Assembly: GCA_035506435.1 (NCBI GenBank)
Contig: DATJPK010000150.1
Coordinates: 1-11,122, forward strand
DNA: 11,122 nt
Source of the DNA: JACTUA01 sp035506435
GTDB lineage: Archaea > Halobacteriota > Methanomicrobia > Methanomicrobiales > JACTUA01
Reading direction: 5' to 3'
Made by a program: the position numbers and the translations under genes. The notes under the pieces are model-generated. The model worked only from the letters and a program-made list of their open reading frames with translations, made no database searches and was not told the origin of the DNA. This document shows, piece by piece, positions 1-5,957 of the stretch (position 1 is its first letter; the number at the start of each line of letters is the position of its first letter).

Positions 1-48
1 AAACACCGGGGTGGCAGCCTGAAGGTGGTCATCCACCCGCAGGAATAA
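1..48 (+). CDS. 3' end of an unidentified gene (partial)
   Basis: Frame 1 is open from the window edge to a TAA at 46-48 and encodes a 15-residue tail ending LKVVIHPQE. Third codon positions are mostly G or C, as in the real genes of this window. The end lies 45 bp from the end of the convergent aCPSF1 gene, a normal arrangement for two genes meeting tail to tail. The basic, beta-strand-like ending resembles the last strand of some medium-chain zinc dehydrogenases, but 15 residues cannot establish this. No function is assigned. Confidence 0.4.
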   Translation, partial: KHRGGSLKVVIHPQE

Positions 49-59
49 CACGGTCAGAC

Positions 60-83
60 GAAGAGAGAAGAGAGAAAGGAGGG
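60..83 (-). terminator. Pyrimidine-rich 3' tract after aCPSF1
   Basis: On the minus strand, about a dozen bases after the aCPSF1 stop codon, there is an unbroken 24-base pyrimidine run mixing C and T. Archaeal transcripts commonly end at U-rich tracts without a stem-loop. This is the only candidate termination signal between the two convergent genes. It is less T-pure than classical archaeal terminators, so the call is moderate. Confidence 0.4.
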
Positions 84-93
84 TGCGCTCCCC

Positions 94-1983
94 TCAGATC
101 ATGCGGTAGGTCTCGAGGTTCAGCGGCGAGTGGGTCTCGATATGGTACCGCTTGTGGAGGGAGACGGCGAGGTCGATGGTCTTGTTCTCATCGCCGTGGA
201 TGGTGAAGATCTTCTCGGGCCGGGGCTGCAGGTGCCCGATGTAGTTCATGAGCTCCCTGCGGTCCGAGTGGCCCGAGAACCCGTCCACGGTGTCGATCTC
301 CATGTTGATGGCGATGGTCTCCCGGCCGCCGAGCGGGACCTCCCGCCAGCCCTTCTGGATCCGGCGGCCGATGGTCCCCTCTGCCTGGTACCCGACGAAG
401 ACGAGGGCGTTCTTCGCGTCGGGGGCGAGGCCCTTCAGGTACTCCATGACCGGCCCGCCGTTCAGCATTCCCGAGGTGGTGATGATGACGCAGGGGTCAC
501 CGCCCATGACCTGCTCGCGACGCTCGGGGGAGTCCACCTGCACGAAGCAGGGAGCGAGGAACGGGTTCATCCCGTCGTGGAAGATCTGGTTCCTCAGCTC
601 GGCGTTCAGGTACTCGGGGTACGTGGTGTGGATGGCCGTCGCCTCGCGGATCATGCCGTCGAGGTACACGTTCACCCGCGGGATCTTCCCCATGCGCATA
701 CCCTCCTCGAGGGCGAGCATGACCTCCTGCGACCGGCCCACGGCAAAGGCCGGGATCAGGACCTTCCCTCCCCGGGAGAGCATGGCGTTCACCACCTCGT
801 AGAGCTTGATCTCCGCCTCCCTCCTCGGCGGCTGGACGTCGTTGGAACCACCGTAGGTGGACTCCATGAAGACCGTCTCGAGGCGCGGGAACTGGGCGGT
901 TGCGGGCGAAAAGAGCCGGCTCTTGCTGTAGTTGAAGTCCCCGGTAAACGCGATGTTGTACAGGCCATCGCCGACGTGGAAGTGGGCGATGGCCGAACCG
1001 AGGATGTGCCCCGCGTTGTGGAAGGTGAGCTTGATATCCGGGGCGATGTCCGTCACGGCGCCGTAGTTCAGGGTGATCGAGTGCCGGACGAAGTTCTTCA
1101 CGTCGGTGGAGGTGTACGGGGTCTTCCCCGCCTCCTTCTGGATCACCTCGAGGTAGTCGAGCTGGAGCATCGCCGCGAGGTCCCTCGTCGGCGGGGTGCT
1201 GTACACCGGCCCGTCGAAGCCGTACTTGAACAGGAGGGGAATGAGGGCACAGTGGTCGAGGTGGGCATGGGTAAGGACGACCGCGTCGAGGCCCGACAGG
1301 GGGTGGATCTCGGGGACGTAGAGGTAGGGGGTGCCGTTCGCATTGCTCGGCTTCTCGCCGCAGTCGAGAAGGATCTTGCTCTCCGGGGTTGAGATCAGGA
1401 AGGCCGCCCGGCCGACCTCGCGGCAGCAGCCGAGGGTTGTGACCCGGACCCACTCGTCCTTCGAGATGGTCTCGCGGTGGATCCGGCGCCCGATGGCCCG
1501 GAGGAAGGTCTTTCGCTCCTCCTTCACCGACCGGAGGTACTGCCGGATCTGCTTGATGGTCGTGGACTCGATGGGCGGTGTCCGGACGACCTTCGGGGTC
1601 CAGCCGATCTCCTTCGTGATCTCACGGAGGGTCGCCCCGTTCTTCCCGATGACGACCCCGGGCTTCTCGGCCTCGATGAGCACCTCGCCCGTATCAGCGT
1701 CGAAGAAGAGGTCGGTGATCCCCGCGGTCCCGGGGACGACCTCGTGGATCCTCCCCGAGGCCTTCTCCGGCTCCTCGAGGATGGTGGGCCGGACCACGAT
1801 CCTCTTCCGGAGGTCGCGGGCGAGTATCTTGATCAGGTCGGCCTGGTCGGCGAACTTCTTCGGGTCCTCGGTGTAGATGACGAGCTCCGGCCCCTCGAAC
1901 TCCACCTGCGAAACCGAGATGCCCGCAGGCACGATCCCGTCGATCTTCTCCTTCAGATCCCGTAAACGATCCTCGATGGTCAT
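94..1983 (-). CDS. aCPSF1 / FttA: KH-domain beta-CASP ribonuclease and transcription terminator
   Basis: This 629-aa protein has the full archaeal CPSF1 layout. Two N-terminal KH-type RNA-binding modules occupy about residues 1-145, with the KH loop GKNG at 113-116. A metallo-beta-lactamase core with an inserted beta-CASP domain follows from about 175 to the end. Zinc and catalytic residues are visible: HAHLDH at 239-244, H326 in NAGH, D349 in TGDF, and the beta-CASP motifs E374 (ESTYG), H572 (SGHSD) and H596 (IHGD). Family members cleave nascent RNA at U-rich 3' ends and release RNA polymerase; they are the archaeal counterpart of eukaryotic CPSF73. No catalytic residue is missing and the length is normal. 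The ATG lies 29 bp after the psmB stop codon, so the two are probably co-transcribed. The gap contains a G-rich stretch about 11 nt upstream that may act as a weak ribosome-binding site, and short T runs. Confidence 0.97.
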   Translation of the reverse strand: MTIEDRLRDLKEKIDGIVPAGISVSQVEFEGPELVIYTEDPKKFADQADLIKILARDLRKRIVVRPTILEEPEKASGRIHEVVPGTAGITDLFFDADTGEVLIEAEKPGVVIGKNGATLREITKEIGWTPKVVRTPPIESTTIKQIRQYLRSVKEERKTFLRAIGRRIHRETISKDEWVRVTTLGCCREVGRAAFLISTPESKILLDCGEKPSNANGTPYLYVPEIHPLSGLDAVVLTHAHLDHCALIPLLFKYGFDGPVYSTPPTRDLAAMLQLDYLEVIQKEAGKTPYTSTDVKNFVRHSITLNYGAVTDIAPDIKLTFHNAGHILGSAIAHFHVGDGLYNIAFTGDFNYSKSRLFSPATAQFPRLETVFMESTYGGSNDVQPPRREAEIKLYEVVNAMLSRGGKVLIPAFAVGRSQEVMLALEEGMRMGKIPRVNVYLDGMIREATAIHTTYPEYLNAELRNQIFHDGMNPFLAPCFVQVDSPERREQVMGGDPCVIITTSGMLNGGPVMEYLKGLAPDAKNALVFVGYQAEGTIGRRIQKGWREVPLGGRETIAINMEIDTVDGFSGHSDRRELMNYIGHLQPRPEKIFTIHGDENKTIDLAVSLHKRYHIETHSPLNLETYRMI

Positions 1984-2012
1984 TGGAAAAACCGTCCCCC
2001 TTCTAAAAAGAG

Positions 2013-2654
2013 TTATGCAGAGGCAGAAATCGGATGTTTCTGGCCGTTCTCCACGATGAACTCGTCGTACTTTTCTTTCGTTATCACGACGACGTTGATC
2101 TCCTCGCCCGATGCGATGTCCCGGCGCATGGCCGCCCGCAGGGCCCGCACCGCGAGGTCCACCGCCTCCTGCTCCCCCATGTCGGGCCGGAACCGGTCCT
2201 CAAGGACACCGTACGCCATCGGCGACCCGGAACCGGTCGCCACGATCTCCTCTTCCTTCGTCGCCCCGCCCATCGCGTCCACCGAGTAGACAGCCGGGCC
2301 GGTCTCGTCGACCCCGCCCACCAGGAGCTGGACGTAATACGGGTAGTACCGGTTCTGGTTCAGGTAGTTCGAGAGGAGCGTCGAGGATGCCCCGACAGAG
2401 ATCGGCCTCCCCCGCCGGATCTGGTACAGGCTGCACTCGACGGTCATGATCCGGGCGAGCTGCTGGGCGTCGCCCACCCCCCCGGCGGTGGTCATCCCTA
2501 TCCGGTCGGCGATCTGGTAGACCTTCTTCGCCTTCTTGCTCGCGACGAGGTACCCCATCGTCGCCCTCCGCTCGGTGGCGAGGATGACCCCCTCCTTGAA
2601 GACGAGCCCGATTGTGGTCGTCCCCTTCATGGTCTCCTGAGACAATTCCTGCAA
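2013..2654 (-). CDS. psmB: Proteasome beta subunit
   Basis: This 213-aa protein is the catalytic subunit of the archaeal 20S proteasome, an N-terminal-nucleophile threonine protease. An 11-residue propeptide ends in KG, and autocatalytic removal would expose Thr12 of the TTTIG motif as the nucleophile. In mature numbering E17 and K33 match the Thermoplasma beta subunit, and the GSGSP motif of the active site is present. The start is TTG at 2654, supported by a strong Shine-Dalgarno GGAGGG six bases upstream; no ATG lies nearby in this frame before the propeptide. The partner alpha subunit and the PAN ATPase are not in the window. The aCPSF1 gene follows after 29 bp in the same direction, which suggests an operon for protein and RNA turnover. 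I recall this gene pairing from other euryarchaea but could not verify it here. Confidence 0.97.
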   Translation of the reverse strand: MQELSQETMKGTTTIGLVFKEGVILATERRATMGYLVASKKAKKVYQIADRIGMTTAGGVGDAQQLARIMTVECSLYQIRRGRPISVGASSTLLSNYLNQNRYYPYYVQLLVGGVDETGPAVYSVDAMGGATKEEEIVATGSGSPMAYGVLEDRFRPDMGEQEAVDLAVRALRAAMRRDIASGEEINVVVITKEKYDEFIVENGQKHPISASA

Positions 2655-2660
2655 GATCTT

Positions 2661-2666
2661 CCCTCC
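2661..2666 (-). promoter_or_regulatory. Strong Shine-Dalgarno of psmB (decides TTG start)
   Basis: GGAGGG on the minus strand lies six bases before the TTG at 2654. It fixes the non-ATG start of psmB. It is the strongest ribosome-binding site in this window, where most genes appear leaderless. Confidence 0.8.
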
Positions 2667-2686
2667 TTTTTTAAAAACGCGCGTGG

Positions 2687-2695
2687 CTATAAAAG
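2687..2695 (-). promoter_or_regulatory. TATA box of psmB-aCPSF1
   Basis: CTTTTATAG on the minus strand is centred at 2691. A start about 26 nt downstream falls near 2665, giving a leader of about ten bases that begins around the Shine-Dalgarno. A second AT-rich stretch overlapping the CBS gene stop (about 2728-2737) could serve an alternative, longer transcript. Confidence 0.6.
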
Positions 2696-2734
2696 CGTGT
2701 CAATCCCATACAACGCGCCGATCCCACTTAAATA

Positions 2735-3592
2735 TTATGCTTGGCCCCCGTCACAGAGGACCCGGATGATCTCCCGGTCGTAGAGCATCCCGACGAGCTG
2801 CTTGTCGCTGTTCACGACGGGGAGCTGGTCCACGCGGGCCCGCTTCATCTTGAGGGCGCACTCGCCGACCTCGGAGTTCAGGGGCACCGAGACGACGTTC
2901 GTCACCATCGCGGTCTTCACCGGCCTCGCCGGGAGCTTCACCCTCGATACCCCGAACGAAAGGGTGTGGAGGTCCCGGATGCTCTCCCATGTCCACTCGT
3001 CGTCGTCGGTCCCGTTCGAGAAGTCCGAGGTCTCGACCGAGTCCTCGATGGAGGAGTTCTTGATGAGGTCCCGCTCCGAGATGATCCCCGAGAGCACCCC
3101 CTCGGAATCGAGGATCGGGATGGCGTCCACGCCCGAGATCTCCATCACCCTCCCGACGAGGGTGAGCGGGGTCTCCTCCCAGAGGGCGAAGGTCCTGCTC
3201 GTGAAATGGTCCTTGATCTCCTGCTTTTGCTTCAGCTGGGCGATGGCGCTCACCAGGTCGGCGACCGAGAGGATGCCGACGAGGTCCTTCTCCTCGACGA
3301 CGGGAAGCCTCCGGATCTTCTTTTTGATGATCAGCTCGGCAGCGTCGGCGATGGGGGCGTCCGGCGCGATGGTCGCCGGGTTCCTTGTCATGAGGAGCCC
3401 GAGCTGGGTTTCCTCGGCCTTCCGGAGCATGTCCTTCCGGGTGATGATCCCGACGAGCTTCCCCTCCTTGAGCACCGGGACCCCGCTGATGCCCGTCCGC
3501 TTCAGGATCTTGAGCACGTCGTCGCGGTTCCCCGGGATCTCGACCGAGACCACGTCCGGGGTCATGAAGTCCTTCACGTGCATGGCGGTCAT
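2735..3592 (-). CDS. Four-CBS-domain protein
   Basis: The 285-aa protein consists almost entirely of four CBS repeats, at about residues 5-57, 66-118, 127-178 and 222-280. Each has the usual pattern of a Val-rich strand followed by a Leu/Val-Val-Gly-Ile/Met-Leu segment and an acidic-Arg/Lys-Asp-Leu helix start. Repeats 1-2 and 3-4 would form two Bateman modules, which in this family bind adenine nucleotides or S-adenosyl ligands. The linker at about 180-205 is very acidic (DDDEW region). No enzymatic domain is attached, so it probably works as a sensor or regulatory partner; the target is unknown. The ATG at 3592 overlaps the usp stop in an ATGA arrangement. The second ATG at 3583 is better spaced from the GAGG within the end of usp and may be the true start. 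The overlap indicates translational coupling to the stress protein. Confidence 0.9.
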   Translation of the reverse strand: MTAMHVKDFMTPDVVSVEIPGNRDDVLKILKRTGISGVPVLKEGKLVGIITRKDMLRKAEETQLGLLMTRNPATIAPDAPIADAAELIIKKKIRRLPVVEEKDLVGILSVADLVSAIAQLKQKQEIKDHFTSRTFALWEETPLTLVGRVMEISGVDAIPILDSEGVLSGIISERDLIKNSSIEDSVETSDFSNGTDDDEWTWESIRDLHTLSFGVSRVKLPARPVKTAMVTNVVSVPLNSEVGECALKMKRARVDQLPVVNSDKQLVGMLYDREIIRVLCDGGQA

Positions 3593-4017
3593 GACCTCAC
3601 CACGAGCGTCGTGACATGGGAGTGGCCGACGACGAAGGAGGAGACGCTCCCCAGGAGGATCCGGTCCAGGTTGCTCCTGCCATGGGACCCGAGGACGATG
3701 AGATCCACGCCCAGGTCGCGGGCGAGCTTCAGGATCTCGTTCCCCGCATGTCCCTGCTTCATGTGCGCGGTAACCCCGACCCCCTGTTCCTGGGCCCGCT
3801 TCGCGGCGGCGAGCTGGGCCTCCTTCCCCTGGTTCTCCAGGAGGCCGTAGATAACTTCCCAGGTGTTGTCCATGGGAATGGACGAGAACAGGCCGGTCTC
3901 AATGACGTAGACGACGTGGAGCGCGGCACCGTGCAGCTTTGCCTCCCCGATGGCAATGCCGAGGGCGGCCTCGCTCTTCTTGGACCCGTCTATGGCTGCG
4001 AGTATCGAATGGAACAT
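3589..4017 (-). CDS. UspA-family universal stress protein
   Basis: This is a single-domain Usp fold. The N-terminal strand reads FHSILAAIDGS with the conserved Asp. Near the C-terminus lies the ATP-binding signature G-2x-G-9x-G-S (GSHG then LLGS). It should therefore be an ATP-binding type rather than the non-binding UspA type. I chose ATG 4017 (142 aa); in-frame GTG 4023 and TTG 4029 would add only two or four non-conserved residues. The stop codon overlaps the start of the four-CBS gene. Both products are adenylate-binding families, so a joint role in energy or stress sensing is likely but inferred. A TATA-like stretch sits about 40-50 bp upstream, inside the end of the amidohydrolase gene. 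Confidence 0.92.
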   Translation of the reverse strand: MFHSILAAIDGSKKSEAALGIAIGEAKLHGAALHVVYVIETGLFSSIPMDNTWEVIYGLLENQGKEAQLAAAKRAQEQGVGVTAHMKQGHAGNEILKLARDLGVDLIVLGSHGRSNLDRILLGSVSSFVVGHSHVTTLVVRS

Positions 4018-4055
4018 AGGCACTCTCAAAACGGCTGCTCTACGTATTCTCCCGA

Positions 4056-5090
4056 CTAAAATAAATAATTATCTCTGATGTCCGAGGGACCGGCCCGCTT
4101 CACCATCGACGCTACCGGGTCCCTGCTATACGCGAGGTTCGACCGGGCAGGGTCGAGGACGAGGATGCGCGCCGGGGAGCCCTCGGCTATGTACGCGGGG
4201 GAGAGAAGGCATTCAGCACCGGCGATGGCGGCAGAGAGGATGGTCTTCGGGTCGAGCCGGTACATGGTCGCCGTGAACGCCATCTCGGCCCAGAGGTCGG
4301 GCTGGACGAACATCGCGTTGTCGGTACCGAGGAGGAGCATGATGCCCAGATCGACCATCTTCCGGAGTGGAGGATTGTCGCGCGAGGATGAGACCCCGAG
4401 CACCCAGTTGGACCGGGGGCAGGCGACCACGGGGATCCCCCGGTCGGCGATTTCCCTGAGCTGGGCATCGGTGGCATGGGTGCAGTGGACGAGGAAGTCC
4501 GGGTCAAGCGCGAGGGCGCCTTCGACGTCGAGCGGGTCCCGCTCCCCGGCATGAAAGGCGACGAGCTTTCCCTCCCGGTGAGCCCGGGCGACATCGGCCT
4601 CTGCGCCCGGGCAGTCGCGGATGCTCGAAATGCCGATCCCCTCGGCGACGGTCTCGCCCCCTTCCCTGCCGAAGGCCACGGGCCGGCAGGGGAGGCCCTC
4701 CGCCGCTTCCCGGAGCGCGAGGACCCCGTCTTCGCCCCCCTCCCGGAAATCGGCAAACCCTGCCGTTCCCGCCCCTGCCATGAACCCGATGGTCCCCCGC
4801 ATCGCCGCGACAAGAGTCCCCCGGGGAGTATCCCTGAGTATTCGGTGCTTCAGGCCGTCGGGAGGGGTGACCATGTCCTCGAGGCTCCCTTCCCGGGGAG
4901 CATCCATTGCAACGGTGTCCCCGATATGGGTATGGGCATTGAAGAGGGCGGGGAGAATCCAGAGCGGCGGGGCGGACCGGAGTTCCTCGATCTCCCGGAT
5001 CTCCCCGGCCCCGACCGTGATCCTCGCAGGCCTGGCCTCAAGATCCCTGCCCAGCAGGGCGAGTCCCGCCACCTCGAAGTCGGTCTGCAT
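4056..5090 (-). CDS. Amidohydrolase-superfamily deaminase/hydrolase, short form
   Basis: The 344-aa protein is a metal-dependent amidohydrolase of the cytosine-deaminase / S-adenosylhomocysteine-deaminase-like group. Visible ligands are H53 and H55 (NAHTH at the end of strand 1), H180 followed by E183 (FHAGE, the H-x-x-E that marks subtype III single-metal deaminases), H202 in the VHCTH segment, and D257 (GTDNAM). A small beta-sandwich part is split between the N-terminus (residues 1-45) and the C-terminus (PARILVLD). Typical SAH/MTA deaminases are about 400 aa or more, so this is a compact form; the segment between H55 and H180 is short. The substrate cannot be read from the sequence. It is divergently arranged with secG across 44 bp. 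No Shine-Dalgarno precedes the ATG. Confidence 0.88.
   Translation of the reverse strand: MQTDFEVAGLALLGRDLEARPARITVGAGEIREIEELRSAPPLWILPALFNAHTHIGDTVAMDAPREGSLEDMVTPPDGLKHRILRDTPRGTLVAAMRGTIGFMAGAGTAGFADFREGGEDGVLALREAAEGLPCRPVAFGREGGETVAEGIGISSIRDCPGAEADVARAHREGKLVAFHAGERDPLDVEGALALDPDFLVHCTHATDAQLREIADRGIPVVACPRSNWVLGVSSSRDNPPLRKMVDLGIMLLLGTDNAMFVQPDLWAEMAFTATMYRLDPKTILSAAIAGAECLLSPAYIAEGSPARILVLDPARSNLAYSRDPVASMVKRAGPSDIRDNYLF
4058..4070 (-). promoter_or_regulatory. TATA box of usp-CBS pair
   Basis: An AT-only stretch reading AATTATTTATTTT on the minus strand overlaps the last codons and stop of the amidohydrolase gene. A start about 26 nt downstream would fall near 4038 and give a leader of about 21 nt to ATG 4017. 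It is the most AT-rich run in this neighbourhood. Confidence 0.5.
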
Positions 5091-5102
5091 GGTGCTGATA
5101 CC

Positions 5103-5110
5103 TATTTATC
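5103..5110 (+). promoter_or_regulatory. TATA box of secG
   Basis: TATTTATC is centred 28 nt before the secG ATG, so transcription should start within a few bases of the start codon (leaderless mRNA). It lies in the 44-bp divergent gap. The AT-rich run at 5121-5129 could serve the amidohydrolase on the opposite strand. Confidence 0.6.
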
Positions 5111-5134
5111 CTTGCCCGGGTAATAGCTTTCCCC

Positions 5135-5293
5135 ATGGCAAAGAAGGCAGGCGGCAGGCTCATCTCCTCGGCTGGGCTTGTCAATTACTACGAGAGCACG
5201 GACCGGCGTGCCATCCAGATCAACCCGTACGTGGTTGCCATCGTCGCGGCGGCCATCGGGGTCGCGGTCTTTATCTTAAACACCCTCTACTAA
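5135..5293 (+). CDS. secG: Preprotein translocase subunit SecG / Sec61-beta
   Basis: This 52-aa tail-anchored protein is the small beta subunit of the archaeal SecYEG translocon. The N-terminal cytosolic part starts MAKKAGGRLISSAGLVNYYE. It is followed by the family-typical acidic/Arg-rich turn (ESTDRRAIQINP) and one transmembrane helix at about residues 32-49. The length and the Gly/Ser-Ala-Gly-Leu-x-x-Tyr-Tyr pattern fit archaeal Sec61-beta well. The TATA box is 28 nt upstream and no Shine-Dalgarno is visible, consistent with a leaderless message. A pyrimidine-rich stretch shortly after the stop (about 5308-5319) may be the terminator. secY and secE are not in the window. Confidence 0.93.
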   Translation: MAKKAGGRLISSAGLVNYYESTDRRAIQINPYVVAIVAAAIGVAVFILNTLY

Positions 5294-5402
5294 AGACCCC
5301 CCGTATCCCTTTTCTCCCACGGATTTCCTTCCATGGGCCAATCCGGCCGATATCCTCGTTTTAACAGGAAACTATATCTCCCGAAACAGGGATCATTCCC
5401 AT
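5294..5402 (+). promoter_or_regulatory. Gap with secG terminator region and DUF1922 promoter
   Basis: No gene is visible here. A pyrimidine tract at about 5308-5319 may end the secG transcript. ACTATATC at 5371-5378 is a TATA box centred 28 nt before the GTG start of the zinc-ribbon gene, implying a leaderless message. Confidence 0.55.
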
Positions 5403-5669
5403 GTGTATATCGTGATCCGCTGCCCGGGCTGCAGCACCTTCACCTACGTGGACAGGTTCCAGCGGCACAAGCTCTGCCATGTCTGCGGGCAGGTGATCGA
5501 GGTGAAGTCCGCCCCCGCGTACCTGGAGGTGAAGGACTACGCGGATGCAGAGGAGGTGGTGGACCAGCTCCAGAACTTCCTCGAGAAGGAGGGCAGGAGA
5601 GATCTCACGGCCGCCGAGCTGAAGATGCTCAGGGCAAAGTATGCCCAGTGGCTCCTCAGCCAGACCTGA
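5403..5669 (+). CDS. DUF1922-type zinc-ribbon protein
   Basis: The protein has 88 aa and starts at GTG 5403. The N-terminus MYIVIRCPGC followed by a second CxxC pair (C7/C10 and C25/C28) forms a rubredoxin-like zinc ribbon. The next segment runs from a short beta region (about 30-42) into a helical, charged tail with D-A-E-E-V-V-D-Q-L. This matches the archaeal DUF1922 family as I remember it from Methanothermobacter, which also begins MYLIFRC. The tail here is longer, with a second amphipathic helix at about residues 65-86. The function is unknown; a nucleic-acid or protein-docking role is typical of such ribbons but not shown. The TATA spacing supports GTG 5403, because the nearby ATG at 5401 is out of frame and runs into a stop after four codons. 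Its stop lies one base from the stop of the opposing gene. Confidence 0.85.
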   Translation: MYIVIRCPGCSTFTYVDRFQRHKLCHVCGQVIEVKSAPAYLEVKDYADAEEVVDQLQNFLEKEGRRDLTAAELKMLRAKYAQWLLSQT

Positions 5670-5670
5670 A

Positions 5671-5820
5671 TCACCACGGCCGGCCGCAGCCGGGGCAGAT
5701 GGTGGTGATCCTTCTCCCGCACTTTTTGCAGTAGAGGCCGATCCGCTCGTCCTGAGCAAGGGGGAGCCTGCAGTTCTTGCAGTGGAAATTGGCCTCGTAC
5801 CCGCAGCTGTGCCGAAGCAT
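5671..5820 (-). CDS. 49-aa double zinc-ribbon protein
   Basis: This small ORF from ATG 5820 to TGA 5671 encodes 49 residues with seven cysteines: C6, C14-x2-C17, C31-x2-C34 and C42-x2-C45. The pairs C14/C17 and C31/C34 are spaced like a classical zinc ribbon. C42/C45 (CPGCGRPW) looks like half of a second ribbon, perhaps completed by H4/C6 or H13. It ends directly after the last pair. Support for a real gene comes from the regular Cys pattern and from a TATA box (CTTTATAAG on the minus strand, 5845-5853) centred 29 nt before the ATG. The gene also fits exactly against its convergent neighbour with one base between stops. The family is not recognised beyond zinc ribbon, and the function is unknown. 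Confidence 0.8.
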   Translation of the reverse strand: MLRHSCGYEANFHCKNCRLPLAQDERIGLYCKKCGRRITTICPGCGRPW

Positions 5821-5844
5821 TGATCAAGGGTATCCCGGCCCGTA

Positions 5845-5853
5845 CTTATAAAG
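5845..5853 (-). promoter_or_regulatory. TATA box of the 49-aa zinc-ribbon gene
   Basis: CTTTATAAG on the minus strand is centred at 5849. A start 26 nt downstream falls at about 5823, three bases before the ATG at 5820, so the mRNA would be practically leaderless. Confidence 0.65.
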
Positions 5854-5922
5854 GAATCCCACGGCCGACATCCCCCCCCCTGCTGCCGGGACTGTCCTCC
5901 ATGCGCGGGTATTCGCCGGATG

Positions 5923-5930
5923 CTTTATAC
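5923..5930 (+). promoter_or_regulatory. TATA box of the AI-2E family gene
   Basis: CTTTATAC is centred 31 nt before ATG 5958, giving a leader of only about five bases. It lies downstream of the in-frame ATG 5820, which argues that the longer reading of this gene is not the real start. Confidence 0.65.
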
Positions 5931-5957
5931 CCGGGAGTCGAACTCTTCCTGAGCGCC

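Noticed and set aside
130..1392. Long plus-strand open frame opposite aCPSF1
   Set aside because: It is low-complexity (Val/Asp/Gly/Arg/His) and lies fully antisense to a gene with all catalytic motifs intact.
1983..2012. T runs between psmB and aCPSF1 as a full terminator
   Set aside because: The 29-bp gap leaves no good TATA box for an independent aCPSF1 promoter, so readthrough is more likely; partial termination cannot be excluded.
4187..4813. Alternative minus-strand frame inside the amidohydrolase gene
   Set aside because: Ser/Arg/Pro-rich shadow of the true frame, which carries conserved metal ligands.
5820..5957. 46-residue N-terminal extension of the AI-2E protein
   Set aside because: It is Pro-rich, not membrane-like, overlaps the promoter of the opposing gene and lies upstream of the TATA box at 5923-5930.
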